Source: Nephromyces sp. MM_2019
Lineage: Eukaryota > Apicomplexa > Aconoidasida > Nephromycida
Assembly (NCBI GenBank): GCA_015657535.1
Contig: JADHZB010001957.1
Location: 48,763 to 112,762, forward strand
Direction of reading: 5' to 3'
DNA: 64,000 bases
Numbering within the stretch: the stretch's first letter is position 1; every line of letters starts with the position of its first letter. The position numbers and the translations under genes are program-made. The notes beneath the pieces were generated by a model that saw only the letters and a list, made by a program, of their open reading frames with translations, made no database searches and was not told the origin of the DNA. Shown here one piece after another: positions 11,879 to 24,049 of this stretch.

Positions 11879-12881
11879 CTAATATGCCAGCTACCGCCTT
11901 TATCCTTGATCAAGAATGCACTTTACGTGAATTACCCGACTTCAACTTATAATTTCACAATTGAGAAGCTTGCCTTAGTCGAATTAGCCAGTACCCCGAA
12001 GGCCGAAGTAATCGTTGGGACAGAGTTAAATACGAATATATACATCCTTACACTTTAAATGCGCGTAGTCCTCAGAAGAAGGTAGTTTTCCGCATTGGAT
12101 GAATTCCTAGGCTATAACAACTTGAAAATGTCTCAGCATCATAATTTAGTGCACAGTGTTTCTGCACTTTCTTTGGGAAGAAAGGCATCCCTTCGGCAGA
12201 ATTTATTTTCCCCTCACTCGGTAAGAATATTAAACAATTTTTTATGTTATGCTGCTTTACAGTTTTTTCGCAACTATGAAGCAGAAAGCTTTCCATTACT
12301 CAGGAGACACTTCTTACTTGGTTACTACAGCAGCACTTCATCTGACTACCTACCTGCCAACCCTTTGTTGTTTCTTCTAGATTTATCGCTTTAGCCTTCC
12401 CTTCAATGTAATTTAACTCTGCTTACTTGTATTTTTACTTTCAATTTTAACTGTCGGAGATAACTGTCGTTATGTAATCGGATTAAATATTTCGCTCATG
12501 ATTATGGATAGACGTACGCCAGTATAATATCTTTACGGTGTTATACCGCACAGATTAAGCGTATATAGGTATACTAGATTTCCCGTGAATGCGAAAATCA
12601 AGCGTTACCTGTAAGGAAATCCCTCCCTGGACGCTCCTTACTGTAGCGACGAATAGCATCCTTTTGTTTCAAAGAGCACCTTCTTTTGTAATGTTAGCTT
12701 GGAACTACTATGCTTACAAACATAATAAGCATCCTTATCCAGGTAATTAATGAACATGATCTTACTAAGCTGAGAGTATTGAAACAGGAGTGGAACATCC
12801 GCCACCAAAACTCCCAAAGACGGAATGACTTTTCACATACTGATACCACCTCTAGATTTCTATGATTTTATTTAAAAGCGT
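11879..12881. other. Unresolved exon-like pieces
   Basis: On the minus strand, 12646-12768 opens after a good acceptor (TTTCAATACTCTCAG) and offers two usable frames, one ending CTACA|GTAAGG and one ending at TTT|GTAAGC. On the plus strand, an ATG frame at 12128-12394 (88 residues, starting MSQHHNLVHSVSALSLG) contains an intron-like 42-base segment, GTAAGA to TTTACAG, that keeps frame whether or not it is removed. The evidence does not choose between strands. Confidence 0.25.
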
Positions 12882-13065
12882 TCAATTCTGCGCAGAGTAA
12901 TTGGCTTTATTACTTCGAGAATACTCCTCAAGGTAATAAAGTAGCAACTCCTCGAAATACCTAAGGATCTGCCCGAATCTGACAAGTTCCGGCGCTGCAT
13001 GCTCTTGGTGCTCCCAAGAAGCGTGAACGAAACTCAAAAATCTTGTTAGGCTACGCAAAGGAGTG
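12882..13065 (-). CDS. Likely terminal exon, unidentified
   Basis: It follows acceptor AATTTTATTAG in phase 2 and is open for 60 codons to TGA at 12882. The peptide contains FVHASWEHQEHAAPELVRFG and ILRYFEELLLYYLEEY and looks like amphipathic helices. A donor-like CTTAG|GTATTT inside it would allow the gene to continue toward 11.6 kb. Its 5' exons should lie between 13066 and about 13500, where a short plausible frame beginning YGEGVSRGLPKKCNPKYGK (near 13300) exists but cannot be phased securely. Confidence 0.35.
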
Positions 13066-13502
13066 CTAATAAAATTTATTTCGTTCAATCTTTACCAAAT
13101 AAATTAAGCTGCTTTAGCAACTTATAAACGTAAGGGTATATTGAATGCAGACTATTTTTCTAGTTTTAGGCTTAAAGCCCTTGTAATCATCACAATTATA
13201 ACGTAGAAAGCAAAAACCTAGTCCCGTTTTAAGTCCATGTAACTCCGTTTTCTTCATCACAGGGAACAGTACAATAGATTATCTTTTGTTTAATGTCATG
13301 CTGATTTTCCCATATTTCGGATTGCACTTTTTAGGCAGCCCACGGGACACTCCTTCCCCATACTAAGTATAGGGATATTTCATTAAATGCGAGAAGCAAG
13401 TATGCATTCAGATGAGTTATGTGCAGCCCCGGCGTTGCGGCTTGCCTTCCAAAAACTTACAAAAAGGACAGTTGGGTACAGTCTGTATATATGCTGCGGA
13501 AT

Positions 13503-16500
13503 CTATTGGAGCCTACTAATTCTTGTTAGTCGATGGTCACGCAAAGCTGCAGTGGCCGTTGAAGGGTTAAACTTCGCTGCATGAAAGGTAGACGGCTTAG
13601 CGAGGCTGTTGGAGCCTTTCTCCTTCAGTATATTTGCAAGGCTTCCGAATAACATTTGAGGTGCAGTGTAGGGCGAACAGCCAATTTCGTTTTCTAGATA
13701 TGGAGCACTGCAACTAGGTCCACCTTTGATTTGATGTTTAGCATCCGAGTATACTGTGGAAGAATCACATTTATTCTGGGATGAATATTCAGGTGATGCA
13801 TTGCGGCTACAGATTGGATTTTGTATAGTGGGTTCATAGAATTAAGCCGTCCTTTCTTCCAAAGTTTGAGGTGGTCTGGTACCTACATGGTATCTGCGAT
13901 TACTGTGATTATTGTTGAAATTTCTCCATACGTTCCACCCACGTCTCCTATTAGTATTGATAGTTGTGTTTACTGATATTTGGCTCAGTTTGCGATTTGC
14001 TGTCCCAGTAATCTCTGGGGTCACACCTGTCCATCCCAAGGAATCTGCATTTGTTTCCGCTATATGAAGAGTATCGTTAAAATGGTTAGCTACAAAACCA
14101 GAATATGGGTAACTCCACCCGTTTCGTCCTCCGGAGTGGTAGCCCCTACCGAAACTTCTCCAGTTTGCTCTTTGCCTTCTATTCCTACTCCGCCCTCTTT
14201 TTTTCTGCTGGAAAGATGCATCTGCCGCCTTACTCGGGCTCCATATCACAGGGGATACATCAACTGCAGGCGCTCTATCCGTAACGTCGGCAGCGCAAGA
14301 GCGAACCTCCTGTTGATGATACTGTGCATGTACATTGTAATCGTAGGGAGAAAATTGAGCTTCAGAGTTCCCTAAATTGTTGTATAGCTGTTTGCCTTGG
14401 TTGTCGTTAAAGAAAGCAATTTGTCCACGTTTTCCTTTGTAGCCTTGATGAAATTGTAAGTGTTGGTATCTACGTCCGGTATAATGATTTTGATTTCGTG
14501 CTTTGTAATCTTTGTAATGCTCACCCTGAGGAGATGGAGAAGGTGGCGGCTTGTTAAAGTTGGAATATAGACTATTACTAACCGGGGAATTCCTATTCAC
14601 CCCCTTCTTGTCCACTTTCACTCGATTCTTAAAATTAGGACCATCTCTGTTACTATAGTTCCTTGAGCGGCCCCCCCTTATAGTCCTAATTCCTACGGAT
14701 GACTCTGCAGTGGATGGCATACCTTGCCCTCTCTTATCAAAGTGGTTGCGGAACATATATTGATCTGGGAAGTCACTCTTGAAGTAGTTTTGGTAGTCGT
14801 TTCTTGCAGTCAAAGCAGTCATAGGGTTTTGGAAAGGATAAGGCCCCTCAGCAAGTTTACTCGCTACCAAGGATGGATTTTCTCCGCGGTATTTTGCCTT
14901 CGGGAGATAGGCGTGAGCAAGGCTTTCTGGAAGCTTATCTTGCCTTCCTTCCCAGTCGAACCTTGGCAAGGGACTAGCTGTTTCGTTAACACAGTCGTTA
15001 TAAGAGTAAGTGCTGACATATCCCGGACTGCTAGTGCTCGCAGATGCTAGCGTGGAAGGGGCACCAATATTGCACCCTCTTAGATCCTGCTCTGCAGGGC
15101 AAGGTGGTGAGGTTTCTTTGCTTTGTGTTGGCAGTCGTGAAACACCAATACAATTTTTCTGCCCAGGCGAATTCGTAGTTATATTGCAGGGGTCTTTTAC
15201 CACATGCTTTTGGTCTTCATTTCTATTAGTTACGTCAGCATTGCGCACATCTTCAACTGCACCGCTTATAAGTGCATTGACCATGCTCGTAGGATGAAAA
15301 TTACTAGCTGTTAAATTCTGTATATTTGAAGTCGTCAAGGAGCCAGAGTTAAGCGCTTCCGCCGTCAAGTTCTCATTTTTTTCCTCCGGTAAAGTGTGAT
15401 GCTCTCGTCTCAAAAGCAGCTCTACTATAAAAAATGCTCGCCCTTTCTTTATTTTTTTTTTTTCTTGCATTTCCCCTACATGGATGGTAGGCTGACTATC
15501 ATCCTTGTCTTTCGTGCACACACTCTTGAGCATAGCTCCGTAGCTGATAATAAACTTTTTTCGCTCTGGTAAATTTGTATCCTTCTGAAGCAAATCACGA
15601 AGCATTTCGAGTCCTCCTGCCCCGCAGTTTTTGGGAAGTGAACTATGTATTTCATTTTCAGGTGAAGGATGACTTGGGCAATCATTCAACTTTGAGATTA
15701 AGTCTTTACACCCTTCGGTCGCAATCCTATCTTCCAGAGTTTTCAGGACTCTTCTAAGAAAACATGTTGCTAATACGAATGCTTTCCATTTATTCATGTT
15801 TGTAAACCTGTTATATAAATTCGAGCATTCCTTTAAAATTTTCAAAGTTGAAGATAATCTTTGATCAATTTCTTTGTTTTGTGCCTCGTCGTGTTGCGGC
15901 TCAAAGCTTGCCAAGTCTTGAAAAAGATGACCATTCAAAGAATAATATTTATCTATTAGAATAGGCATGTATTTCTTGATGTGAGAAAGTGTAAAATTAA
16001 TCCTTTTTCTTGATCCCCACTTAAAATACAAATATCCTTCTTTAATTACGAAGGGATGCCCGTTTAGCGCGCGGAGATTTTCCACGACGGCACTGAGTTG
16101 CTTCTCACTCCTGATATCCTTTATCCAATCTATTTTGTACAGAGCAGATAATTTGCGCAAGAGCACTTCTAAGACTTTTGAAAACTGGGCTTGACAGGGA
16201 AAGTCAAGCTCCTTAAACTTTGCAATAACAGGTAGAAGTAAGCTGTGAACCTGTTGAGTCACCAAATTTCGGTCAAAATTGCTGAGAGAGTTTCTTTCAT
16301 TAGTTTTAATGCAGCCAATGAAAAAACAATTTGATAGCTGAAGCTTCACAAACAGGTCTTCTAGCTCCCTTCCGAAATTTAAGCATGGTGATGTCTTATA
16401 TGGTTTGATAATCAAGCTGTCTTTGTTCCTTGCCCGCATAACATCATGCAAGGAGATCCTTGAGTAATTTTCAAGACATTCTAATGGGAAATTTGGTGCT

Positions 16501-19500
16501 GTAGGCTTAGCAAAGTGCTTACCGCCTAGCTCACGGTTATGAAAACTCATAGCTTTACAATTTTTTTCACAATGATTCTCCCTATTATCCGGAGCTTGAC
16601 ATGAGTCATGCTGGTCAACCGTTTCCCACTTCTGGGATTCCGCTAGTTTAACACATATTTTTTTAAGAACTCCGCAGCATTGTAGGATGGTAGCATCAAA
16701 TTTTGGGGCTACACTGGGTCGCCTGCTATTTGAGAAGGCTGCGTGTTCCAGTTCATAAAAACAAGCGCCGAAGAAATGCTTTACCAGGAAGTTAGGTCCT
16801 CGAAGCGGCGCGCTTGTATCATTGTCAATGTTAGCCCCATGGCAACAATCTTCTGGCTGCCTCTTTTGTGGTTCATCATTCGCAATGACACCGCTTTTAC
16901 CTTGTATGAATTCTTTTTCCTGAGAGAAGGTTGGCTTAACAGATGCTCCGGAACGGACATGAAGGGCTCCTACTAAGCCCTGAATATCATCGGAGTTTTG
17001 CAACTTACTAATGCTTGGGATGCAAAAATTTTTGGCAGGGTCGAAGAGTTTTACTGAGTCTTTTATTAGCACCCCACCGTCAATTCCCCATTGCTGTTTA
17101 TGCTTCGGATCTTGATTAGGACAGCTATGGTAATTTGCCCGACTATGCTCATCATTTGGCTTCTGCATTGTATCATCGTTTTTGCCTATTAGGCGATTAG
17201 AGCTTAGTAAAGATTGCTTGATCGGCTCTCTGGACATGTCATGAAGAATGTGAAAAATAGAGCTTTTTACTATCGGACAAGACTTAATTTTTACGTTTCC
17301 CCTTTGGTTGTTGGTACCATCATTCACGCTTGAGATTGGTACATTTATTTTCTTTGCTGAATGCTGTAGCCTCTTACCTATTTCAGCGTGATTCCTCCTC
17401 ATCAAATAAATCATTTGCAGAGTGCTATAATTCTGAATCATTATTTTTAAAATTGGAGTACAATCTAAGTTTGAAAATGGTGATATAGATGCTGCTATAT
17501 GGCTGTATTTCATTAAAGGTAGCTCTGCTGCCTCCGGAAATTCGCACTCGAATCCTTCTTCGTTGTGAGGGAATGCCTTGATTGTGCATTCCCGCTGTAT
17601 TTGATTTTCTTGGGAAGTAAAATAAGGCAGATTTTCTTGCATTAGCTGCTTAGATAGCCATAAAGAAAAGCTTTTTTCATTAGCATAATTGACGCAAAGT
17701 TCTTCGAATCCCATAGTTGTATGATTTGAACTTGCATAGCCATAAAGGTCAATAAGTTCAATAACGTGTATGGGTTTTCCCATATTTCTGGTTTGTTTAT
17801 TAGGTTTAACTTTTTCTAGGTCATTTGCTCTCCCCAAAAGATTTTCTTGTTTTTCTGAGAAGGCTGTGAACTTCGCACACGTATTAGACATGTTTTTTGC
17901 TGCGATGCTGCTTAGTATTTCTGCTTTAACTATCATGCTTTGATTACGTAGCTGAAGATTTATAACATCTGATAAAAAGAATACAAGATGATCATACAGG
18001 AATTTCGAAAATTTAAAAAGATTTTCTTTAAATTCTCCTACTGTAACGCGTATATTCTCATCGATTACTCGTCTATGGGAAAGTTCATTGATGAAAAACT
18101 CTGCTTCTTCAGTGAAGATGACCGCTTCAGGTGTTGTTGTAGTGGCAATACGGTCAGCCTTTTTCTTGGGGCTTGACTGCTCTGGGAGTTCTAGCATCAA
18201 TAGTCCAGCTAGTTTTTGGAAGTAAGGTAGCAATGTAGCCTGTGGGCAAGTTAATCAGGAGCGTGTTGGTTGACTGAGTACGCTGAGTTCCACTTAAGAT
18301 AGTGTGAAATTCGAGCACACCAGTGGGTTCAACCCCATTCTTATGCCGAAAGACGAAAGAATTTAGCGTAACGATTATACAACTCCTGCACTCCCAGATT
18401 GGGCACATACATTTTTTGTAAGACAACGAGATGTAGAGCAACGTTGCTCCAAAAATTCATGGTAGTACTCTCGGTGAAGTGCAATAAGGGCTAATTTTCA
18501 TGGGATATATTTTGCTCGTTTCTGTTTCTGTATGAAGCATTTACTATATGTTTGTATTACCAGAGTATTAGCATCTATAGCTTCCGCTAAAGCATCAGGT
18601 TTCGTAATCATAGTGCTCAGAAGCGTTAGAGAGAAGGTAGCTCGTAAGATTTTTTTGATACCATCTATAGCATCATCTTCGAATTTAAGCAAACGAAGGG
18701 CTTCATCTATAGATGACGTGGAACTGGAGCTATTAAAATCATCGAGGAAATAACTTGCTAGTTCACATCCATCAGAAGTGCGATCGGTACTCCTTGGATA
18801 ATTGCTGCCCTCGGAAGAAATTCCCTCCATATCTTGTGTCTTGAGTGCCCCATATGCTGCAGTAGAATGCTGCGTGCACTCTTCCGCTGCCTTGGAAATA
18901 GCTCCCATATTATTTGATAATTCCTCAAGCTTGAAAGACTGCCCAGCTGCTTTCTGTTCCAATAGTACATGCTGGGTGTATCTATCCATATTAAGCAAGC
19001 TTTTGGGATATAGCTCATCGAAAACTTTAAATATTTGCCCTTGTTCCTCTTGTTTGTATAGAAATGTACTCTGAAGAAGCGCTGTGTCTAACTCAATTCC
19101 TTCCAAAATAATATCTTCGTCCATCGTGCGGTTCTCTGCGCTTTGCGGAAACATCTTTTCTAAGCAAGAAAATCTTATTGTTATCCTGTTCATCATGCAA
19201 GAGCTTCCAGCGTCTTCTTCATCACCTTCTCTTGCTTCCACCTTTTTGCTTGTGAGCAAATCCATAAGATACATTGAGGATGCAAAGAGGCATTTTAAAG
19301 TCTGCACTGAAACTTGATGGTCTAACGGTCCCAATTTACAGCGCGGCATGTCGTTATTCCCATCAAATGTATCTCTAGCGTCACAAATGTTATATCTAGC
19401 ATGCGTCGAAAACTTGAAATTTAGCCCATCCTCCAGGAGGCTTCGCTCTCTCAGTGCATACTTTTTTGGAGGCATATTGTGACAGCTGATTTTTTCAATT

Positions 19501-20667
19501 AAGCATGACGCTATACGTTGTATTGTAGAGCTTTTACCAGAGCCAGAGGCTCCTATAGGAACCACAGCGGTTATGCATCCGCGTTCAGGGTGTCTTGCAA
19601 GCTGTGCCTCCAGCTTTTCGGTACAAGAAAGCTTGCTAATTATCTTTGGTGGACCTAGAGCGAGCAACGGAACAAAAATAATCAGTGGCTTAAAGGCCGT
19701 TTATGATCCATTCATAAATAGAGGTGATTGTGACTGGTGAGTCAACATAAAAACTTGAGTTAGCCGGGGTAATCACAGGTAGGCTTCTTATGGTATCAAT
19801 CGGATTGTAAATTTGTACGGAAGCTAACTGGTCATGAGAAGGTTGAAACTCTACTTTCACATCATTCAGAATGCAACTGAGTCTGCTTTTCGTCTGCCCC
19901 TGAAAATTTCCGCGTAAAGCGTACCTCCCACTTTGTAAGTTGCGGCTGAAAATAATCTGATCTTTTCGAAACTTTGAAAAGAATAACGAAGGTAGCACAA
20001 TTGGAACATTAACAGACACTGACAGTGTGAATAAATCCGCGTCGTGTCTTTCGTATTATGGACGCCACAGTTCATATCTTATTCAACTATGAATAGGTGT
20101 GTCGCATATAGCATATCCGGTTGAGGTTAACATTACAAACACTACCGCGGGACACTCACCATAGGTGCCTTCGCCAGCTATGGTAGTAACTAATGGTTGC
20201 ATTAGGCTTCTTGGGCGGCTTTGGGTCTCGATCGCCCTTTCTGTTTTATCGTCTTCATGAATTGCTCGCAGCGCACATCGAAGCATCTTTTCTGCCGTAT
20301 ACGAAGTGGAACCATGAATCCTTGCTTTGATACGAATATCAAGGAGATTTTCAGCTTTTTCTGCATCTTCTGCCTGAGGGATGCTAGTCTGGTGTTTCGT
20401 ATTCTCGGCAATTATACCATGTGTTCGCAAGAAAATGGGTGTGTCGTACAACCACACAACGTCGTGCCCTTGATTAAAGGCTTCCTCCAAGATTTTGGTA
20501 ACCCCCTCGGAGCTACTTATATCGATCGCGCTCTCAAGGTCACTAGTTTCCAGAACAGTGTGGTGGGTGCAGTTTTTATCGTTGGGTTTCTCTGGTTGAG
20601 AAACAGCACTAATCAGCGTAGGCTGAGCATCTGCTAAACTCTCGTCTACTTCCCTTACTTTCGCCAT
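13503..20667 (-). CDS. Large divergent kinesin-like protein with Arg/Gly/Asn-rich tail
   Basis: Exon model: 20160-20667, 20018 down to about 19755, 19654 down to about 18545, 18446 down to about 18319, then a giant exon from 18239. The first junction (TATG|GTGAGT to CTGTCAG) is strong; the next three are tentative but keep phase. The giant exon reads to TAA at 13842 (about 2,135 residues). The same frame continues protein-like beyond it to TAG at 13503, reachable by a 111-base intron (CAT|GTAGGT to CATCCCAG, 13776-13886). Kinesin-like landmarks appear in order. GCITAVVPIGASGSGKSST (residues ~283-301) stands for AYGQTGSGKT. ITIRFSCLEKMF stands for the VSxLEIYNE strand. ECRSCIIVTL stands for switch I SSRSHxIFxI. 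LPYFQKLAGLL stands for IPYRDSKLTRLL. ADRIATTTTPEAVIFTEEAEFF stands for the terminal MIATVSP...EETL block. Switch I Ser-Ser and His are replaced, and switch II is absent or unrecognisable. After the motor comes a ~1,000-residue charged region. The C-terminus is rich in Arg, Gly, Asn, Tyr and Gln (GRGYHSGGRNGWSYPYSG), like RNA-binding low-complexity tails. It is probably catalytically altered or inactive. A non-kinesin P-loop protein is the alternative. Confidence 0.55.
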
Positions 20668-22363
20668 TTCCAGTGTTAAAATTTACGGCACATCTTCAGG
20701 GAATAAAATGGCGCGCACTAAAGTACAGCACTTAGCACGGTTGTATTGAAGGCTGCCAAGTTTTTGTAAAATAAACAAAATATGCTTATAAACGGTTTAC
20801 GAAAAAAGCAACAGGTTACACTGCACGATACTTAATTATTTACTGAAAAAAGCTTATGTACTACATGAACTTCGTATGCATCGGAACAACATGCTTTTTA
20901 GAAATTTCGACCGGAGTGCTATCCAAAGAGGAATGAATTTTGAAACCATAAGTTATGCTTTTGGGAGGGATACCTAATGATATATTAACTAAGTGACACT
21001 GCGTGATGTTGAAAATGATTATAAGCTGGAGCTAATTGCGGTAGACTTAGAGATTAACCACGAGTAACCTTATACCTATTAGACAACCACGTTTCCTGTT
21101 TGAAATTACCGAAGATGCCTGTGCTTACTGCCTGGAGGGGTCTCTCAGGCTCCTTGCTGCATCCATGGATGATTCGACCTGGATATTTTATCAATAGACA
21201 ATCAATTATGCAGAGGCATATGATTACTCAAATCATAAAATCATGGGACGCCTCAATTTAAGTTTTCAAAGGCTTTTGGGAAAAGCTGCAGCAAGGAGAC
21301 ATGCGCATTTGATCCTGCTTTGGAAGAAAACCGTGTGGCAGGTCTGCAGCAGCGTCTTTACACAAGGATGTCATAGGCTATAGGTTGATTCTTTTCAATA
21401 TCACTATAAAAGTCCTTAAGACATTTAGAAACAAAGCAGCCACTATACAAATTATGCTTCAGGGCCGTAAAAGGATCCTGGCGTTTCCCCTTTTGTTAGA
21501 CAGATGCAGAGAATTCATTATATTGCTTGTATGTAGCTGCCGGTGATTGCGCGCTTGAGTAGCTACCTCTCCATGAAAAATCAACAGATCAGATTGGCTG
21601 CGCTCCGGTCCCTCTGCTATGCTCTTAGCAATTGGCAGAGATATAATATACTCCCGTGACAGTATTCATTTAAAATACAGCGCCCAAAGGAATATCTGTT
21701 TCACAGAAAGTAGCAGGCTTATTACTTAAGACCTAAATTTTAGCCTGTCTTAGCGGAATAATACCTGGTCTTTTCATGAGGCCGCGCTTGTATCTGGATA
21801 TATATATCCGCGTAACCTCGAAAACACCCCTAGTGAGTTTAGCCTCACCGCATGCGCGATACACCTAAAGTAGGTTTCGGAGGCAGACTAGCTGAGGTAA
21901 TGACCTGAAGTGTATATGTTACAGTCCGGTGCTTACCATAAGAATATAGTAGTCTATAAGACATGTTAAATTTGATTCTACCATAGTGTGATTTTCGCGC
22001 CTTTAGCACGCTTGGCTTACTTCTGCTAGATAAAATTTATTAAGCCCTGTTTTATGAAGTGTATTTTTTACTAAAGTTTCTTCAACGTGCTACGCAAAAG
22101 TTAAGGATTGTACAGTGAGGCTGAGCGGCCGGAGATAGTGTGTCCTATGTCGGAAACTGATTCCTGTTTCCCATAATTCGTGCTGCATGTAGCGCATTTC
22201 TTTAGTTTCATTGCTAGGGTTGCGAGGATGCCCATTTTATGTACGTCAACTACCGCTTTATATCAACTTAAATCTAACTCGGCGTAATTGGAGACTTTGT
22301 ACGCAGCATTTCCTTTCAATCCAGCATGCACCCACCGTCCCAGTTTAGAAGAAGTGAGACTGC

Positions 22364-22568
22364 CTAAGCGAGAGTGCTGTGCAAAATTGGTAACTCTTCT
22401 ATGTAAACTACTTGTGGAAACTGAAAGTAAAGCTGGTGGTGCGTAGTCCATTCTTTAGCACCTGCTTCACAACATCGAGGAAAGGATTCCATTTTGCAGC
22501 CAAACGTAGCTTTAGCGTATGTCAGCTTGTACCAGAATAGTCTATAGGGAGATGCATTGGGTGCCAAG
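22364..22568 (-). CDS. Possible terminal exon, unidentified
   Basis: It opens after AATAGTGAAG in phase 2 and reads 67 codons to a stop. It contains SPYRLFWYKLTYAKATFGCK and YFQFPQVVYIEELPILHS, reasonable globular sequence. An overlapping frame (22263-22451) is also open, which weakens the call. No upstream exon was identified. Confidence 0.22.
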
Positions 22569-23768
22569 CTTCACTATTGCACTGGATTACCCTAAGTGAT
22601 ATTTACAGTGCATATAAATATAGTGTCGCTCAAGACTATAGAATTAAATCTATTAGAACTAGTGAAGAATTCGCGTACTTGATAAAACTGGCGTATTCAG
22701 ATATGCTGCAGCCGTAAATTTGAACTTACTACACCAAAACTTCTCGTATCGCCTAGACAAAGAAGAGCAGCTTCAAATGTATTCCATACGAAAAGCATAC
22801 GCTCTTTTTACCATTATACCCTGTGGCTAGAAAATAGCAAAACATTCAGCGCACATCGTTCGATCTAGTAGGCAAACACATCACTTACGCAGCATCTTTA
22901 CATCACTTACTGCTGGGGTACAATTCATCATGGACGATCCATTAGTTATCCTTTCAAGGCGCACTCATAAATAAACTGCTTAATAATGGAAGCATAAAAG
23001 AAGGACGCCAGTATAGCAAGGCTTCAAAGTATAAACATCTAATCCTCTAAAAAGTATTAGCCAGGCTCAACTTTGTAATTTCCAAGCAGCTTTGCTCAGA
23101 CGCGCGTTTGCAAATCCCAAAAAGGGTTTTACTACTAAAGTCCTTGACAAAGTTTTTATTTTTCTCTAGACTTCATCTCAATAAGTTACCATACAAAGTG
23201 TAGACATTGAACTTCTAATTAAAAGCATCGAATCGGTAAAAAAATGGTTAACATACAAATCTGTACAATGTGACGGTAGTGTTTGCAGTGCAGCACTAAC
23301 TTTTCAATATAAATATTCATCAGGAAAGTGAGCATCAAATAGTTATCAGAGGTGCTATGCAAACTATGCTAATGAAACTCTCAATACAAATAGACTACTC
23401 TTGAAAATTCCGGCTGGCTTATATCCACAAAATATTTGAAAGCGATAAGCATAACTATATATACTATAAAGATCAAGATGCCTAGATTTACTACAAAGGC
23501 TAAAAAGTCTATGCATTGCGACTGCATGCACACGGCTGTAGTTTAGGTAGGGGGAAATCAGAAAAATGGCCATTAATAGATTCAAATTTAATGTAAAAAA
23601 TCAATAGCCCATTACAGGGGAATGACTATATTTTTTCAGTCCAGCAACTTCATAGCAGCTACATAAATTAGCATGGAAAAAATTTAAGAATATTTCAAGT
23701 GGTTTGACCCACAAAGGTTTCAACACAATAAAAAAAAATACAGAAAATTTGAGCTGGAGCTATGAAGA

Positions 23769-24020
23769 ATGAAAAAAGCAGACTTCAACTTTTTGGATAA
23801 AAAAATGTCCCTTAGGAAGTTTACGCTAAGTATCAAGTTGGCACAAGGCTTGCGCGTGAATAAAATTAGACAGCAATCGGGGCTTCCGCAGCTAATTAAC
23901 ATTCGTGAAAATTTCTTTAAAGAAAGCTGTAAGAGATGCGCCTTTCACAAAGAAATCGCATCCTCATTTTCTGTGAAAACTTCAATTACAATCGCACAAG
24001 AACTGCAAAAATACCTTTGA
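23769..24020 (+). CDS. Small basic ORF, 83 residues, doubtful
   Basis: A complete ATG-to-stop frame rich in Lys, Ile and Phe. It contains FFKESCKRCAFHKEIASSF and ends QELQKYL. It ends 29 bases before the convergent 3' end of the copper ATPase gene and could simply be A-rich 3' sequence. No family recognised. Confidence 0.22.
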   Translation: MKKADFNFLDKKMSLRKFTLSIKLAQGLRVNKIRQQSGLPQLINIRENFFKESCKRCAFHKEIASSFSVKTSITIAQELQKYL

Positions 24021-24049
24021 AAAACATTCCAAAAACGCAATTCTAAGTA

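Larger units (their letters stand above)
20668..24049. other. Mostly unassigned intergenic stretch
   Basis: This separates the 5' end of the kinesin-like gene from the 3' end of the copper ATPase. It includes one exon-like minus frame (22364-22568), one small plus-strand ATG frame (23769-24020) and a short inverted repeat (21150-21161 with 21287-21298). Nothing else convincing was seen. Confidence 0.35.

Noticed and set aside
13980..15297. Several plus-strand frames
   Set aside because: They are antisense to the giant exon of the kinesin-like gene.
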